DNA of 64,000 bases, taken from positions 1 to 64,000 of the forward strand of contig NZ_JAASQI010000003.1 in NCBI RefSeq assembly GCF_011762225.1, in the 5' to 3' direction. The translations under genes were made by a program, and so were the position numbers. The notes beneath the pieces were generated by a model. It saw nothing but the letters and a program-made list of their open reading frames with translations, was not told the DNA's origin and did no database searches. The stretch is from Pseudochelatococcus lubricantis. Lineage in GTDB: Bacteria > Pseudomonadota > Alphaproteobacteria > Rhizobiales > Beijerinckiaceae. Positions within the stretch are counted from its first letter, which is position 1, and every line of letters starts with the position of its first letter. Positions 44,850 to 54,656 of the stretch are shown here, piece by piece.

Positions 44850-46310
44850 ATGACAGTCCTGAAGGATCCGACGCTTTTTCGCGAGGCGGCGCTCGTCGCG
44901 GGTGAGTGGATCGAGACCGGCGAGGAGGCAATCACGGTCACCGATCCGGCGACCGGCGCGGCGATCGGAAGGGTACCGAGGATCGGCGCGGCCGACGTGC
45001 GCAGGGCGATCGCAGTAGCGGCCGCCGCGCAGCGGGAATGGGCGAGCCGCACCGCCAAGGAGCGTTCGGACGTGCTGCGCCGCTGGTTCGAGCTGCTGCA
45101 AGCCAACAAGGAAGACCTCGGGCGCATCCTGACGCTTGAGCAGGGCAAGCCGCTGCCGGAGGCGATCGGCGAGATCGGCTATGGCGCGAGCTTCATCGAG
45201 TGGTTCTCGGAAGAGGCGCGGCGCGTCAACGGCGACATCATTCCCGGCCACCAGCCCGACAAGCGCATTCTGGTGTTCAAACAGCCCGTCGGCGTGGTGG
45301 CGGCTATCACGCCGTGGAACTTCCCCAACGCCATGATCACGCGCAAGGCCGGGCCGGCGTTTGCCGCCGGTTGCGCGATGGTGCTGAAGCCCGCCTCGCA
45401 GACGCCGTTCTCCGCCATCGCGCTCGCGGTTCTGGCGGAACGCGCGGGGCTGCCGGCCGGCCTCTTCAGCGTCGTCACCGGGTCGGCCTCCGAGATCGGG
45501 GCGGAGTTGACGGCCAATCCGACCGTGCGCAAGCTCACCTTCACGGGGTCGACGGAGATCGGCGTTGCGCTCTATCGTCAGAGCGCGCCGACGGTGAAGA
45601 AGCTCGGACTCGAACTCGGCGGCAATGCCCCCTTCATCGTGTTCGACGACGCGGATATCGCTGCGGCCGTCGAGGGCGCCCTCATCGCCAAATACCGCAA
45701 CAACGGGCAGACCTGCGTCTGCGCCAACCGCATCTACGTGCAGGACGGTGTCTACGACGCTTTCGCGGAAAAGCTCGCGCAGGCCGTGTCGCGGCTCAGG
45801 ACGGGCAACGGTTTCGACGAGGGCGTGACACTCGGCCCGCTCATCGACGCGGCGGCGCTGGCCAAGGTCGAGGAGCATGTGAGCGACGCCGTGAGCAAAG
45901 GCGCCCGCATCCTGCTGGGCGGCAAGCCTCACGCTCTTGGCGGCACGTTCTACGAGCCGACCATCCTCGCGGACGTGACGAAGGAAATGGCGGTGGCGCG
46001 GGAGGAAACTTTCGGCCCGGTCGCGCCGCTGTTCCGCTTCGCCGACGAGGCCGACGTCATCGCGCAGGCGAACGACACCGAGTTCGGCCTCGCCTCCTAT
46101 TTCTACGCGAAGGATTTGTCGCGCGTGTTCCGCGTGGCCGAGGCGCTGGATTACGGCATGGTCGGCGTCAACACCGGGCTGATATCGACGGCGGAAGCGC
46201 CGTTCGGCGGCGTCAAGCTCTCGGGGCTGGGGCGCGAGGGATCGCGCTACGGCATCGACGAGTTCCTCGAACTGAAGTACGTGTGCCTTGGGGGCGTCAG
46301 GCCGGCGTGA
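44850..46310 (+). CDS. gabD: NAD(P)-dependent succinate-semialdehyde dehydrogenase
   Basis: A 486-residue aldehyde dehydrogenase. Catalytic Cys289 lies in [14 protein letters not shown] and general base Glu255 in [14 protein letters not shown]. The cofactor motif FTGSTEIG is present, and the GabD-type [20 protein letters not shown]. The start follows aggaggaaac. GabD oxidises succinate semialdehyde to succinate at the end of GABA or polyamine catabolism; related aldehydes cannot be excluded. Downstream is a convergent Ldh-family gene. Neighbouring FAD amine oxidase and amino-acid transporter genes fit an amine catabolic setting. Confidence 0.9.
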   Translation: MTVLKDPTLFREAALVAGEWIETGEEAITVTDPATGAAIGRVPRIGAADVRRAIAVAAAAQREWASRTAKERSDVLRRWFELLQANKEDLGRILTLEQGKPLPEAIGEIGYGASFIEWFSEEARRVNGDIIPGHQPDKRILVFKQPVGVVAAITPWNFPNAMITRKAGPAFAAGCAMVLKPASQTPFSAIALAVLAERAGLPAGLFSVVTGSASEIGAELTANPTVRKLTFTGSTEIGVALYRQSAPTVKKLGLELGGNAPFIVFDDADIAAAVEGALIAKYRNNGQTCVCANRIYVQDGVYDAFAEKLAQAVSRLRTGNGFDEGVTLGPLIDAAALAKVEEHVSDAVSKGARILLGGKPHALGGTFYEPTILADVTKEMAVAREETFGPVAPLFRFADEADVIAQANDTEFGLASYFYAKDLSRVFRVAEALDYGMVGVNTGLISTAEAPFGGVKLSGLGREGSRYGIDEFLELKYVCLGGVRPA

Positions 46311-46334
46311 GATCAGACGCCCGCGCCATTCAAA

Positions 46335-46372
46335 GCCGGGTCTTCGGCCCATCCAGAGCCGTGCGACCCGGC
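46335..46372. terminator. Hairpin between convergent gabD and Ldh-family genes
   Basis: The eight-base arms gccgggtc (46335-46342) and gacccggc (46365-46372) flank a 22-base loop in the 77-base gap between two convergent genes. The placement suggests a bidirectional terminator; no T-run is evident. Confidence 0.4.
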
Positions 46373-46387
46373 GTATGCCCGATCGAC

Positions 46388-47404
46388 TTATGACGTCTTG
46401 CGCACTAGCAGCCCGTCGAGCCGGTTCGCCAGATCGTCGGAGATGTCGAAGCCTTCCTTCGCGGCGCGGGTGCGGTTGGCGTGCCGGCGTTCGCCGGGCA
46501 GGCGCACGGCGGGGTCCGAGTGCAGATGTGCCACGAAGGCTGCGAAGCGCTCCGCAACATCCCCGCCGGACGTGGCCTCGGGCGAGAGAACGAGCAGGAA
46601 CTGGCCGGCGTTGGAGCTTGCCGCCCCCGGATAGGCGGCGGAACGGTCCTCGAAGCCGAAGGCGGCGCCTGTCATCGCCGCCGCCATTACCTCCACCATG
46701 ACCGCGATGGAAGCGCCCTTGTGGCCGCCGAACGGCAGTAGCGGCCCGCCCGCCAGGATTTCCGCCGGGTCGGTCGTAGGCTCGCCTGCGCGCGTCAGCC
46801 CAACTCCAGGTGGCAGCGGCCGCCCCTCTTGCGCGTGCAGCCGCACGTCACCCAGCGAAAGCTGGCTCGATGCCTGATCCCAGGTGATCGCACCGCCCTT
46901 TCCGTCCGGGAAGGAAAACGCCATGGCGTTGGTGCCGATCAGCGCGCGGGCCGCGCCATACGGCGCCATCCGGGGGCGGGAATGGACGAAGTTGAAGGCC
47001 ACGAAGCCCAACTCGGCAAGCGGTTCGACATCGCACCACAGCGCGCCGATGTGATGCGAGTTGCGCGCGCAGAGGGCGGCCATGCCTTCCGCCGCCGCCA
47101 TGGCCGCCAGCCTGTCGCGTGACAGCCGTGCCGCGACGGGGGTGAAGCCGTTGTTGCCCTCGGCGCGCAGCAGGCCGGGCTTCACCTGCCGGATGTCCGG
47201 CTGGGCGGCGGGGTCTGCCCAGCCGGCGCGGATGGAGGCGACATGGTCGGGGAGGCGTGCGAGGCCATGGCTGCGGCTGCCGTCGCATTCGGCGCGCACC
47301 AGGCAGTCGGCCACGATTTCCGCCACGTTATCCGCCGCGCCATGGAGGATCAGGATATTCCGCGCAAGCGCCAGGGCGTCGGTGGGCATGAAATGTCTGG
47401 CCAT
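46388..47404 (-). CDS. Ldh-family (malate/L-lactate/ureidoglycolate type) oxidoreductase
   Basis: A 338-residue NAD(P)-dependent dehydrogenase of the type II malate/lactate family. Landmarks are DGSRSHGLARLPDHV, the active-site region RNSHHIGALWCDVEPLAELG, and LPFGGHKGASIAVMVEVMAA. Members reduce 2-keto acids or cyclic imines such as piperideine-2-carboxylate; the substrate is not evident. The ATG at 47404 follows aaagga. It is divergent from the FAD oxidase operon with 259 bases between, which should hold both promoters. Confidence 0.88.
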   Translation of the reverse strand: MARHFMPTDALALARNILILHGAADNVAEIVADCLVRAECDGSRSHGLARLPDHVASIRAGWADPAAQPDIRQVKPGLLRAEGNNGFTPVAARLSRDRLAAMAAAEGMAALCARNSHHIGALWCDVEPLAELGFVAFNFVHSRPRMAPYGAARALIGTNAMAFSFPDGKGGAITWDQASSQLSLGDVRLHAQEGRPLPPGVGLTRAGEPTTDPAEILAGGPLLPFGGHKGASIAVMVEVMAAAMTGAAFGFEDRSAAYPGAASSNAGQFLLVLSPEATSGGDVAERFAAFVAHLHSDPAVRLPGERRHANRTRAAKEGFDISDDLANRLDGLLVRKTS

Positions 47405-47663
47405 GAGGCTGTCCTTTCGCAAATCGGTCTGGGCCGTTCGGGGCCCGGCGCGATCATAGGCGCATTGGCACACAATCGGATATGGCCTTCGCGGCCCGGT
47501 TGATCGCGCCCTGTTCACGGAAACTTTTTTACTAAATTTGTGGGAAGGAGGTATTTTTTCCATGCGTCCGCGCGGCGGCGCGTGTAAGCATGGCGCCCGG
47601 ACAGGGACGCCTTCCTCCGGGATGCGGCCGCTCCTGTCTTCGCCATGACGATCCGGTGCGTCC

Positions 47664-49019
47664 ATGAATCCAGATTTCCTGTTGTCTCCCCGGCAACAGC
47701 CCGTGAGCAGCTATTTCGACAGGCGGGCGGAGCCCGCTCCGGCCACGCAGCCGTTCGCGGCCGGAACGCGGTCGGATGTGATCGTCGTCGGCGCCGGCTA
47801 TACCGGCCTGTCGGCGGCGCTTTCGCTGGCTGAAGCCGGGACGGAGGTGACCGTCATCGACGCCCGGCATGTCGGCTGGGGCGCGTCGGGCCGGGCCTGG
47901 GGGCAGGTGGCGGCGTCCGCCAAGTTCATGCCCGCGCAGGTGGAGGCCGATTTTCCGCCCGATGTCGCCGCGCGGATCAACGCGGCCGGCGCGGGCGCGC
48001 CCGATCTCGTTTTCGGCCTCGTCGAGAAGCACGGCATGGAATGCGATGTCGTCCGCTCCGGCAACCTGATCGCCGCGCATGTTCCCTCGCGGGAAGCGGG
48101 CCTCGCGCGCACGGTCGCGGACCTCGCCCGCCGGGGTTATCCGGTGGAGCTGCTGGAGGGCGCGGCCTGCCGCGAGGTCATCGGCAGCCCGCGCTACCGG
48201 GTGGCGCTCCACGACCGCCGGGGCGGCTCGCTCAATCCGCTGGCCTACGCGCGGGGGCTCGCCCGCGCGGCGATCGCGGCCGGCGCCCGCATCCATGAAG
48301 GGGTCGCCGTCACCGGCCTGCGGCGGGAGCAGCGGGACTGGGTCGTCGCCACCGGCAGCGGCGAGGTCCGGGCGGGCGCGGTGCTGCTGGCGACGAACGC
48401 CTTCACCAGCAGCCGGCTCTTCCCCGGCATCGGGGAGGAGGTGTTCCCGGTCCGCGCCTATCAGCTGGTCAGCGAGCCGCTGACGGCGGAGCAACTGGCG
48501 ACGGTGCTGCCCGCCCGCCAGTCGCTCAACGATACGCGCAAGCTCTTCTCGGGCATCCGCGTCTGGCCCGACGGCCGGCTGCAGATCGGCGTCGACGGCC
48601 CGCCGTTCGACATGGCCGGGCAGGCGTTCCTGCGCGCCGGCAGCAGACGCATCGAAATGACCTATCCGCAGTTGAAGGGTCTCAGGTGGCAGGAAGGCTG
48701 GGGCGGCTGGGTGGATATGACGTCCGACGAGTACCCGAGGCTGCATGCGCTGGCGCCGGGGCTGTGGTCGGGATACGGTTTCAGCGGCCGGGGGATCGCC
48801 ATCGGCACCGTCATGGGCCGGGATCTGGCCGCCTTCGCCCTCGGCCGCCCGCAGGATGCCGTGCATCCGGTCACGCCGCTGCGGCCGAAAGTCTATCATG
48901 CGATCCATCGCCAGCTGATCGGGGCGCTCGTCATGTGGTACCGGTTACACGACGCCGTTTCCGACGCGCGTTTCCCGCGCCTCGGCGAGCAGGCTTCGCC
49001 CGCCCGGGCCACACACTGA
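47664..49019 (+). CDS. FAD-dependent amine/amino-acid oxidoreductase (DAO family, PuuB-like)
   Basis: A 451-residue flavoprotein with an N-terminal Rossmann motif (IVVGAGYTGLSAALSLAEAG, residues about 40-59) and the PuuB/OrdL pattern GWGASGRAWGQVAASAKFMP. The C-terminal FAD contact is SGYGFSGRGIAIGTVMGRDL. Relatives oxidise gamma-glutamylputrescine, glycine derivatives or other secondary amines. It is first in an operon with a bicupin, a polar amino-acid ABC transporter and an MmgE/PrpD protein. A clear substrate is not visible. Confidence 0.88.
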   Translation: MNPDFLLSPRQQPVSSYFDRRAEPAPATQPFAAGTRSDVIVVGAGYTGLSAALSLAEAGTEVTVIDARHVGWGASGRAWGQVAASAKFMPAQVEADFPPDVAARINAAGAGAPDLVFGLVEKHGMECDVVRSGNLIAAHVPSREAGLARTVADLARRGYPVELLEGAACREVIGSPRYRVALHDRRGGSLNPLAYARGLARAAIAAGARIHEGVAVTGLRREQRDWVVATGSGEVRAGAVLLATNAFTSSRLFPGIGEEVFPVRAYQLVSEPLTAEQLATVLPARQSLNDTRKLFSGIRVWPDGRLQIGVDGPPFDMAGQAFLRAGSRRIEMTYPQLKGLRWQEGWGGWVDMTSDEYPRLHALAPGLWSGYGFSGRGIAIGTVMGRDLAAFALGRPQDAVHPVTPLRPKVYHAIHRQLIGALVMWYRLHDAVSDARFPRLGEQASPARATH

Positions 49020-49080
49020 ATTCGCCGCCCCGTCCACCATCCGGGCGTCCGGCGTCCCGACGCAATGCAGGAGAACAGGC

Positions 49081-49851
49081 ATGTATCCCATCATCGAATT
49101 CGACCGCTCCGAAACCCGCAGCGCCGCCTTCCTGCCGTGGGTGGATTCGGAGAATGCCGACCTCGCGAAAAATGCCTTCTTTTCGCGCGGGTTTTATTAC
49201 ACACGCAACGACGCCCACGGCGCCTTCGCCGGCGAGGCCGAGTTGAAGGCTTTCGACGGCCCGGTCGACGGGCTGTCCGTCGACCTGTTTCTCATCGTCG
49301 TGGCGGGTGAGATCACCATTACCGACGCGAAGGGCCGGGTCACGAAGCTTGCGCCGGGCGATACGGCCGCCGTGCCGCGCGGCCTGAAGGCGACGTGGGC
49401 GCAGCCGGCGGGCACGCGGATTTTCTTCATGCTCCACGCCGACCTTCCTGCCAGCCCTTCCGTGCCTGTGGAGAACGCCGACGATCTGGCGGTCATCGTG
49501 CCGAAGCTCGACGCCGCGCTCGACCCCATCGACGGTCCGGCCGCGGATCTCATCCTGACGTCGCCCCATCCGACCGTCGGCCGCAAGGTCATCTATACGG
49601 GCGCGGACGGCCGGTTCAGCGTCGGCCTCTGGGAGGCGTCGGCGTACACGCGCAAGCTCGCCGCGTTCGGCGACTACGAGCTGATGTACTTCGTGCAGGG
49701 GGAAGTGGAGATCACCAACGCCATCGGCGAAAGCCGCCTGTTCCATCCGCATGAGCCTTTCATCGTCGACCGTGGTGTTTCGAACGCCTGGAAGACGACC
49801 GGCTATGTCCGCAAGGTCTATTGCAAGGTCAGCCCGAAACCGGCAGTGTGA
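49081..49851 (+). CDS. Two-domain cupin protein
   Basis: A 256-residue protein with two cupin barrels. The first shows VVAGEITITDAKGRVTKLAP with GDTAAVPRGLKATW (residues about 78-118). The second shows YELMYFVQGEVEITNAIGES with FHPHEPFIVDRGVSNAW (about 200-240). Metal-ligand histidines are sparse, so it may be a binding or regulatory cupin rather than a dioxygenase. It lies between the FAD oxidoreductase and the ABC binding protein in one apparent operon. The role is unknown. Confidence 0.8.
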   Translation: MYPIIEFDRSETRSAAFLPWVDSENADLAKNAFFSRGFYYTRNDAHGAFAGEAELKAFDGPVDGLSVDLFLIVVAGEITITDAKGRVTKLAPGDTAAVPRGLKATWAQPAGTRIFFMLHADLPASPSVPVENADDLAVIVPKLDAALDPIDGPAADLILTSPHPTVGRKVIYTGADGRFSVGLWEASAYTRKLAAFGDYELMYFVQGEVEITNAIGESRLFHPHEPFIVDRGVSNAWKTTGYVRKVYCKVSPKPAV

Positions 49852-49953
49852 CTGCCGCTCTCGCGATGATACGGGCTGCCGTTTTCGCTGTCGGGCGAGA
49901 TGCCCTTTCCGGTGGGTCCCGAGTGTCCGCAGCCATCCAGTCAGGAGCAAGAA

Positions 49954-50835
49954 ATGAAGAGACGTGAATTCATGGGAGCGATCCCGCTCGCCGCGGCGGC
50001 GGTGCCGTTCGCTGCCGGCCTCGTCACACCGGCCGCCGCCCAGAGCGCTGCCGGCAGCACCTGGGACAAGGTGGCGCAAGGCAAGGTGCTGCGCATCGGC
50101 GCGGCGCTGCTGGAACCGTGGTACTTCAAGGACACCACGGGTTCGGACGCGCCGGGCGGCGTCGTCGCCGGTGGCACGACGTGGCGTGGCATCTGCCCGG
50201 CCTTCGCGGCGGAAGTCGCCAAGGTACTCGATGCGCGCCTCGAAATCGTCGAAACCACCTGGGGCAACGCCGTCGCGGGCCTTCAGGCCGGGCAGTTCGA
50301 CACGATGTTCATGCTCGACGCCACGCCGACGCGGGCGCTCTCGGTCGATTTCGTCCAGACGCCGATGCTCTGGTATCCGATGTCGCTCATCGCCACCGAT
50401 GACATCAACGTCACCCGCTGGTCCGATCTCAACGACCCGAAGTTCTCCATCGGCGTCGCCCTCGGCACGAATTCCGACGAGTACCTCACGTCGATCGCGC
50501 CGAAGGCCAACATCTCGCGCTTCCAGAACAGCGCCGAAATCTTTGCCGCCTTCCAGTCCGGCCGCACCAACGCGGGGGTGATCTCGGCCGTCTCCGCCGA
50601 CCTTGCCCGCGCGCGCATGGGTGTCGGCAAGACCATCGTGCTCCAGCCGGCAGTGTCGATCCCCGGCGGCATCGCCGTGCGGAAGGAGCCGGACTCGCGC
50701 TGGCGCGAGTTCCTGAATGTCTGCGCCGCCTATTACTACAACACCGGCAAGACGCAGAGGCTTTACGAGGATTTCCTGCGCTTCCGCAACATCGACCCGG
50801 CGACTGCCGTGCCGGTGCAGCGCGAACTCTGGTAA
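49954..50835 (+). CDS. Polar amino-acid ABC solute-binding protein (family 3), Tat-exported
   Basis: A 293-residue family 3 binding protein. The start at 49954 follows aggagc. A twin-arginine signal (KRREFMGAIPLAAAAVPFAA) ends after AAAQ near residue 30. The ligand domain shows IVETTWGNAVAGLQAGQFDT and the C-terminal hinge RFRNIDPATAVPVQRELW. It should bind an amino acid or related amine for the two permeases that follow 61 bases later. Confidence 0.9.
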   Translation: MKRREFMGAIPLAAAAVPFAAGLVTPAAAQSAAGSTWDKVAQGKVLRIGAALLEPWYFKDTTGSDAPGGVVAGGTTWRGICPAFAAEVAKVLDARLEIVETTWGNAVAGLQAGQFDTMFMLDATPTRALSVDFVQTPMLWYPMSLIATDDINVTRWSDLNDPKFSIGVALGTNSDEYLTSIAPKANISRFQNSAEIFAAFQSGRTNAGVISAVSADLARARMGVGKTIVLQPAVSIPGGIAVRKEPDSRWREFLNVCAAYYYNTGKTQRLYEDFLRFRNIDPATAVPVQRELW

Positions 50836-50896
50836 GGCCATCGCGGCGCGGTGCCCGCGCTGCGGTTTTCAGACGGGACGGGGTTTCGGGAACAGC

Positions 50897-51568
50897 ATGA
50901 ATTATGAATGGGACTTCGCTCCCGTCTTTCGTAACATCGATCTGCTGGTGCAGGGGGCGTACGGCACGTTCGTGCTCGTCGCCCTCTCGCTCGCCGTCGC
51001 GCTGCCGCTGGGGCTCGTGCTGGCGCTGCTGCGCATGTCGCGGATTCCCGTCGTCGGGCACCTGGCGGGATGTTACGTCGAGATATTCCGTTCCGCCCCG
51101 GCGATCGTTCTCATCTACTGGTTCTTTTTCGCCTTTCCGATGGTCGTCGGGCTGAGATTCAGCCCCACCACGGCGGCGGTGCTGGCTGTGGGCCTTCAAT
51201 CGGCGGCGTTCTTCTGCGAGGTGTTTCGCGCCGGCATCGGCGCCGTGCCGCGCGGCCAGTGGGAGGCGGCTTCCGCGCTGGGGATGCGCAAGCGTACTCT
51301 TTTCGTGTCGATCATCCTGCCGCAGGCCGTGCGCAACATGCTGCCGATTTTCCTCAACCGGCTCATCGACGTCATCAAGACCACGGCGCTCGCTTCCATC
51401 ATCGCCTATGGCGAAATCGTTTATCAGGCTTCGCAGATATCCTCGCGCACCTACAGGCCGATCGAAACCTACACGGTCCTCGGGGGCATTTTCTTCGTCG
51501 TGATCTTCATCATCAGCCTGATCTCGCGGCAGTTGGAACGCCGCCTGCAAAGGGCCCACGCCAGATGA
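50897..51568 (+). CDS. Polar amino-acid ABC permease (HisM/GlnP type), first
   Basis: A 223-residue permease with five hydrophobic segments and the family loop RGQWEAASALGMRKRTLFVS, followed by ILPQAVRNMLPIFLN. The ATG at 50897 (MNYEWDFAPVF) matches the second permease's N-terminus (MTYKWDFSFLW), so the two arose by duplication. It overlaps that gene by ATGA. Confidence 0.9.
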   Translation: MNYEWDFAPVFRNIDLLVQGAYGTFVLVALSLAVALPLGLVLALLRMSRIPVVGHLAGCYVEIFRSAPAIVLIYWFFFAFPMVVGLRFSPTTAAVLAVGLQSAAFFCEVFRAGIGAVPRGQWEAASALGMRKRTLFVSIILPQAVRNMLPIFLNRLIDVIKTTALASIIAYGEIVYQASQISSRTYRPIETYTVLGGIFFVVIFIISLISRQLERRLQRAHAR

Positions 51569-52230
51569 CCTACAAGTGGGATTTCTCGTTCCTGTGGAAC
51601 TATCGGCACGTGCTGGCGGAGGGGCTGCTCAACACGGTCTACCTGTCGCTCACGGTGCTTGCCTGCGGGCTGGTGCTGGGTGCCGTCCTCGCGGCGGCGC
51701 GCATCTCGCGTTTCGCTACCCTGCGCGCAGTCGGCTCGGTCTATGTGGAACTCTTCCGCAACGTGCCGGCGCTGGTGCTGCTGTTCTGGTTCTTCTACAC
51801 GATCCCGGTGCTGACCGGCATCCAGAACGGCCGGTTCCTCACGGCGGCCGTGGCATTCTCGCTCTACAGCGGCGCCTACTTCTGCGAAATCCTGCGCGGC
51901 GGCATCCAGTCCATCGATCGGGGGCAGTGGGAGGCGTCCATCGCTCTCGGCATGACGTTCCGGACGGTTTTCGGCAGCATCATCCTGCCGCAGGCGATCC
52001 GGCGCACGCTGCCCGCGCTGACGAACGAGGCGATCGAGGTGTTCAAGATCAGCGCCGTCGCCGCGACGATCGCCTATCCGGACGCGCTCTACCAGGCGAA
52101 GCTCATCAGCGACACAGAATATCGCCCGGTGGAGGTTTACACCGTCATCGCCGTCCTGCTGACGGCCATCATACTCGTGCTCAGCGGCTTGTCCTACGCA
52201 CTGGAGTACAAATTCAGCAAGTCGAACTGA
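51565..52230 (+). CDS. Polar amino-acid ABC permease (HisQ/GltK type), second
   Basis: A 221-residue permease with about five membrane segments. The conserved cytoplasmic loop is RGQWEASIALGMTFRTVFGS, then IILPQAIRRTLPALTNEAIE. It probably forms a heterodimer with the first permease. The ATPase gene starts nine bases after its stop. Confidence 0.9.
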   Translation: MTYKWDFSFLWNYRHVLAEGLLNTVYLSLTVLACGLVLGAVLAAARISRFATLRAVGSVYVELFRNVPALVLLFWFFYTIPVLTGIQNGRFLTAAVAFSLYSGAYFCEILRGGIQSIDRGQWEASIALGMTFRTVFGSIILPQAIRRTLPALTNEAIEVFKISAVAATIAYPDALYQAKLISDTEYRPVEVYTVIAVLLTAIILVLSGLSYALEYKFSKSN

Positions 52231-52239
52231 GGTTGCCCG

Positions 52240-53028
52240 ATGAGCATGATCGCCGCGCGAAACATCCATAAGAGCTTTCAGTCGCAGGACGTGCTGAAGG
52301 GGGTCGACCTCGACATCGGGAAGGGAGAGACCGTCGTCCTGCTCGGGGCGAGCGGTTCCGGCAAGAGCACGCTCTTGCGCTGCCTGAATTTTCTCGAAAT
52401 GCCGACCTCCGGCGAGGTCTGCCTGGACGGCAAGCGGGTCGGCACGCCGGACGCGGGCGGCCGCATGCGTTACTCGGAAACCGAGCTGTGCCAGCTGCGC
52501 CAGCGCGTCGGCATGGTTTTCCAGCAGTTCAACCTCTTTCCGCATCTCACGGTCGAGTGGAACGTCATGATCGCCCAGCGGAAGGTGCTGGGCCGCAGCG
52601 AGGCGCAGGCGCGGGAGCGGGCGCGCTACTATCTGGAGAAGGTCGGGCTGGCCGAAAAGATCAACGAGTATCCGGCGCGCCTTTCCGGCGGCCAGCAGCA
52701 GCGCGTCGCCATCGCGCGTTCGCTGGCGATGGAACCGGATGTCATGCTGTTCGACGAGGCGACCTCGGCGCTCGATCCGGAACTCGTCGGCGAGGTTCTG
52801 CAGACGATGAAGAACCTCTCGGGCGAGGGCATGACGATGCTGATCGTGACACACGAACTCGGCTTCGCGTACAATGTCGCGCACCGCATCGTCTTCCTGC
52901 ACGAAGGCACCATCATCGAAGAGGGCACGCCGGACGAGATACTCGTTCACCCGAAGAGCGAACGCACGAAGGCGTTCCTGCGCGGCCACACCGTCTTCCG
53001 CCTTCCGCAGCCGGAGGAAACAGCATGA
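52240..53028 (+). CDS. Polar amino-acid ABC transporter ATPase (GlnQ/HisP type)
   Basis: A 262-residue ATPase with Walker [10 protein letters not shown], signature [14 protein letters not shown] and Walker [21 protein letters not shown]. The PAAT-type [20 protein letters not shown] block is conserved. It completes a four-gene amino-acid importer. Its stop overlaps the start of the MmgE/PrpD gene by ATGA, so import and the downstream enzyme are translationally coupled. Confidence 0.93.
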   Translation: MSMIAARNIHKSFQSQDVLKGVDLDIGKGETVVLLGASGSGKSTLLRCLNFLEMPTSGEVCLDGKRVGTPDAGGRMRYSETELCQLRQRVGMVFQQFNLFPHLTVEWNVMIAQRKVLGRSEAQARERARYYLEKVGLAEKINEYPARLSGGQQQRVAIARSLAMEPDVMLFDEATSALDPELVGEVLQTMKNLSGEGMTMLIVTHELGFAYNVAHRIVFLHEGTIIEEGTPDEILVHPKSERTKAFLRGHTVFRLPQPEETA

Positions 53029-54464
53029 CAGCCACGAGCGCGACCGACACCGACACGGCGCTCCCCGGAGAGCCGACGCTTCTGCATCATCTGGCGATCT
53101 TCGCCCGGGCGGTCGCCGTCGGGCGGTTTTCCGATACCGTGCTGACGGAAGCAAAATACTGTCTGCTCGACACCGTCGGCTGCATGATCGCGGGCGCGCG
53201 CCTTCCGGAGGGCAGGGCGTTCGCGCAGGCAGAAGCCGGGATTTCTCCAGCAGCGCCCGGCATTCCGGCCGCGCACGTGCTGGGCTTCGATCTTCGCCTC
53301 ACGGAGGCGGGCGCCGCGCGCGTCAACGGCTATACCGGCGACATCCTGGAACTGAACGACCTGATCGGTGGCCACGCCAGCATCGGCGCCGTGTCGGCGG
53401 CGCTCGCCCTTGCGGAGACACAGGGTCTGTCGGGCGTGCAGACGCTGCGCGCGCTGATCGCCGGAATCGAGATCACCGCCCGCGTGAACATGGGCTATCG
53501 CGAGAGCAACGACGGCCGCGACAATCGGCCCTTCACCGACGTGGGAATTTCGTCTGAAGGCATTCCCTCCACCATCGGCGTCAGCGCCCTTACCGCCGTC
53601 GCTCTCGGGCTCGACGAGGTCCGGACCTGCGCGGCGCTGGGCATTGGCGGCACACTGGCGGGCTGGTGTCCGGTCGAGGTGCTGTTCGGTGTCGGCGGCA
53701 CCATCAAGCCTGTCATGTTCGGCGGCTGGCCGGCGACCGTCGGCATGCTGGCGGGACGCTATGCCGCTGCCGGCGTCACCGGGCCGACGCATCTTCTCGA
53801 AAGCCCGGTAGGGCTCTACGCAACCCTCGCCAAGGGCCATGATCCGGAAATCGTCAAGGGCTCACGGGGCTGGCAGCTCGAACGTCCCCGGCGCAAATGG
53901 CACGCCTGCTGCGGTTTCATCCATGCTGGTGTCGACGGGGTGGCGGCGTTGCGCCATCGCTACGGGCGGCAAATCTTCGAGGGCGCGACGGTCGAAATCG
54001 GCGTCGTCCCGCCCGTTGCCACGGTGATCTCTTCCGCCAAGCTGCCGGAGACGGAAACCGAGGCGCGCTTCAGCGGCCGCTATAACGTGGCGCTCGCCGC
54101 CGCCGGCGCGGACCGCATCGTACCCACCCATGCGGCGAAGGCGGCCGAGTTTCTTGCCGATCCGTTCGTGACGGCGATGATGGCGCGAATCCGTTATGTC
54201 GGCAACGACGAACTGCCCCATTTCTCGCATTCGCATGTGCGCGTGCTCGGCCCGGACGGCGAGGCGAGGGCGGAACAGCGGATTTCGGGCTACAAGGGCT
54301 CCGCCGCACAGCCGCTCACCCACGCCGAGGTAATGGAGAAATTTCTCGATCTCGCCTCGCCCGGGCTGAAGGAGCCGCGGGACTATATGGACAAGGTGCT
54401 GACGCTGGAAACGCAGCAGAGCCTGTCTTTCCTGTATGATGACATCCACGCCCAACGGATTTGA
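53025..54464 (+). CDS. MmgE/PrpD family protein
   Basis: A 479-residue member of the MmgE/PrpD fold (2-methylcitrate dehydratase, cis-aconitate decarboxylase, iminodisuccinate epimerase). Typical blocks are [57 protein letters not shown] and the [20 protein letters not shown] region with its catalytic-site histidines. No prp genes are nearby, so methylcitrate is unlikely. Coupling to an amino-acid importer suggests an amino- or iminodicarboxylate-like substrate. It is the last gene before a strong hairpin. Confidence 0.87.
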   Translation: MTATSATDTDTALPGEPTLLHHLAIFARAVAVGRFSDTVLTEAKYCLLDTVGCMIAGARLPEGRAFAQAEAGISPAAPGIPAAHVLGFDLRLTEAGAARVNGYTGDILELNDLIGGHASIGAVSAALALAETQGLSGVQTLRALIAGIEITARVNMGYRESNDGRDNRPFTDVGISSEGIPSTIGVSALTAVALGLDEVRTCAALGIGGTLAGWCPVEVLFGVGGTIKPVMFGGWPATVGMLAGRYAAAGVTGPTHLLESPVGLYATLAKGHDPEIVKGSRGWQLERPRRKWHACCGFIHAGVDGVAALRHRYGRQIFEGATVEIGVVPPVATVISSAKLPETETEARFSGRYNVALAAAGADRIVPTHAAKAAEFLADPFVTAMMARIRYVGNDELPHFSHSHVRVLGPDGEARAEQRISGYKGSAAQPLTHAEVMEKFLDLASPGLKEPRDYMDKVLTLETQQSLSFLYDDIHAQRI

Positions 54465-54472
54465 GCGGCGTG

Positions 54473-54516
54473 CCTGGAATCTGTCCTGTTTACGTTGAAA
54501 CAGGACAGATTCCAGG
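54473..54516. terminator. Perfect 19-bp hairpin between convergent operons
   Basis: cctggaatctgtcctgttt (54473-54491) and aaacaggacagattccagg (54498-54516) pair perfectly around a six-base loop (acgttg). It starts eight bases after the PrpD stop and lies between that operon and the convergent hutD-C-F operon. It should act as a bidirectional terminator. The unusual length and perfection also fit a small mobile palindromic element. Confidence 0.65.
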
Positions 54517-54604
54517 TTCCTTATCTTGAGCGAATTCTGATCGGAACAGCGCCTATAGCATTTCGACATTTCATTGAAACGCCAGAATAATATAAGTTTT
54601 TGAT

Positions 54605-54656
54605 ATTACGCGCTTTCTTCACGCAAACCGGTATCCGCTTTGCTTGAAAACGCTTT
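54605..54656. repeat. Imperfect intergenic palindrome of rhizobial type
   Basis: The core caaaccggtatccgctttg is an imperfect palindrome, flanked by ttca/tgaa and gcgctttc/gaaaacgc. The pattern (CGCAAACCGGTATCC with AAAACGCTTT) resembles short palindromic elements common between rhizobial genes. It overlaps the last base or two of hutD. Assignment is from memory of the pattern. Confidence 0.4.
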
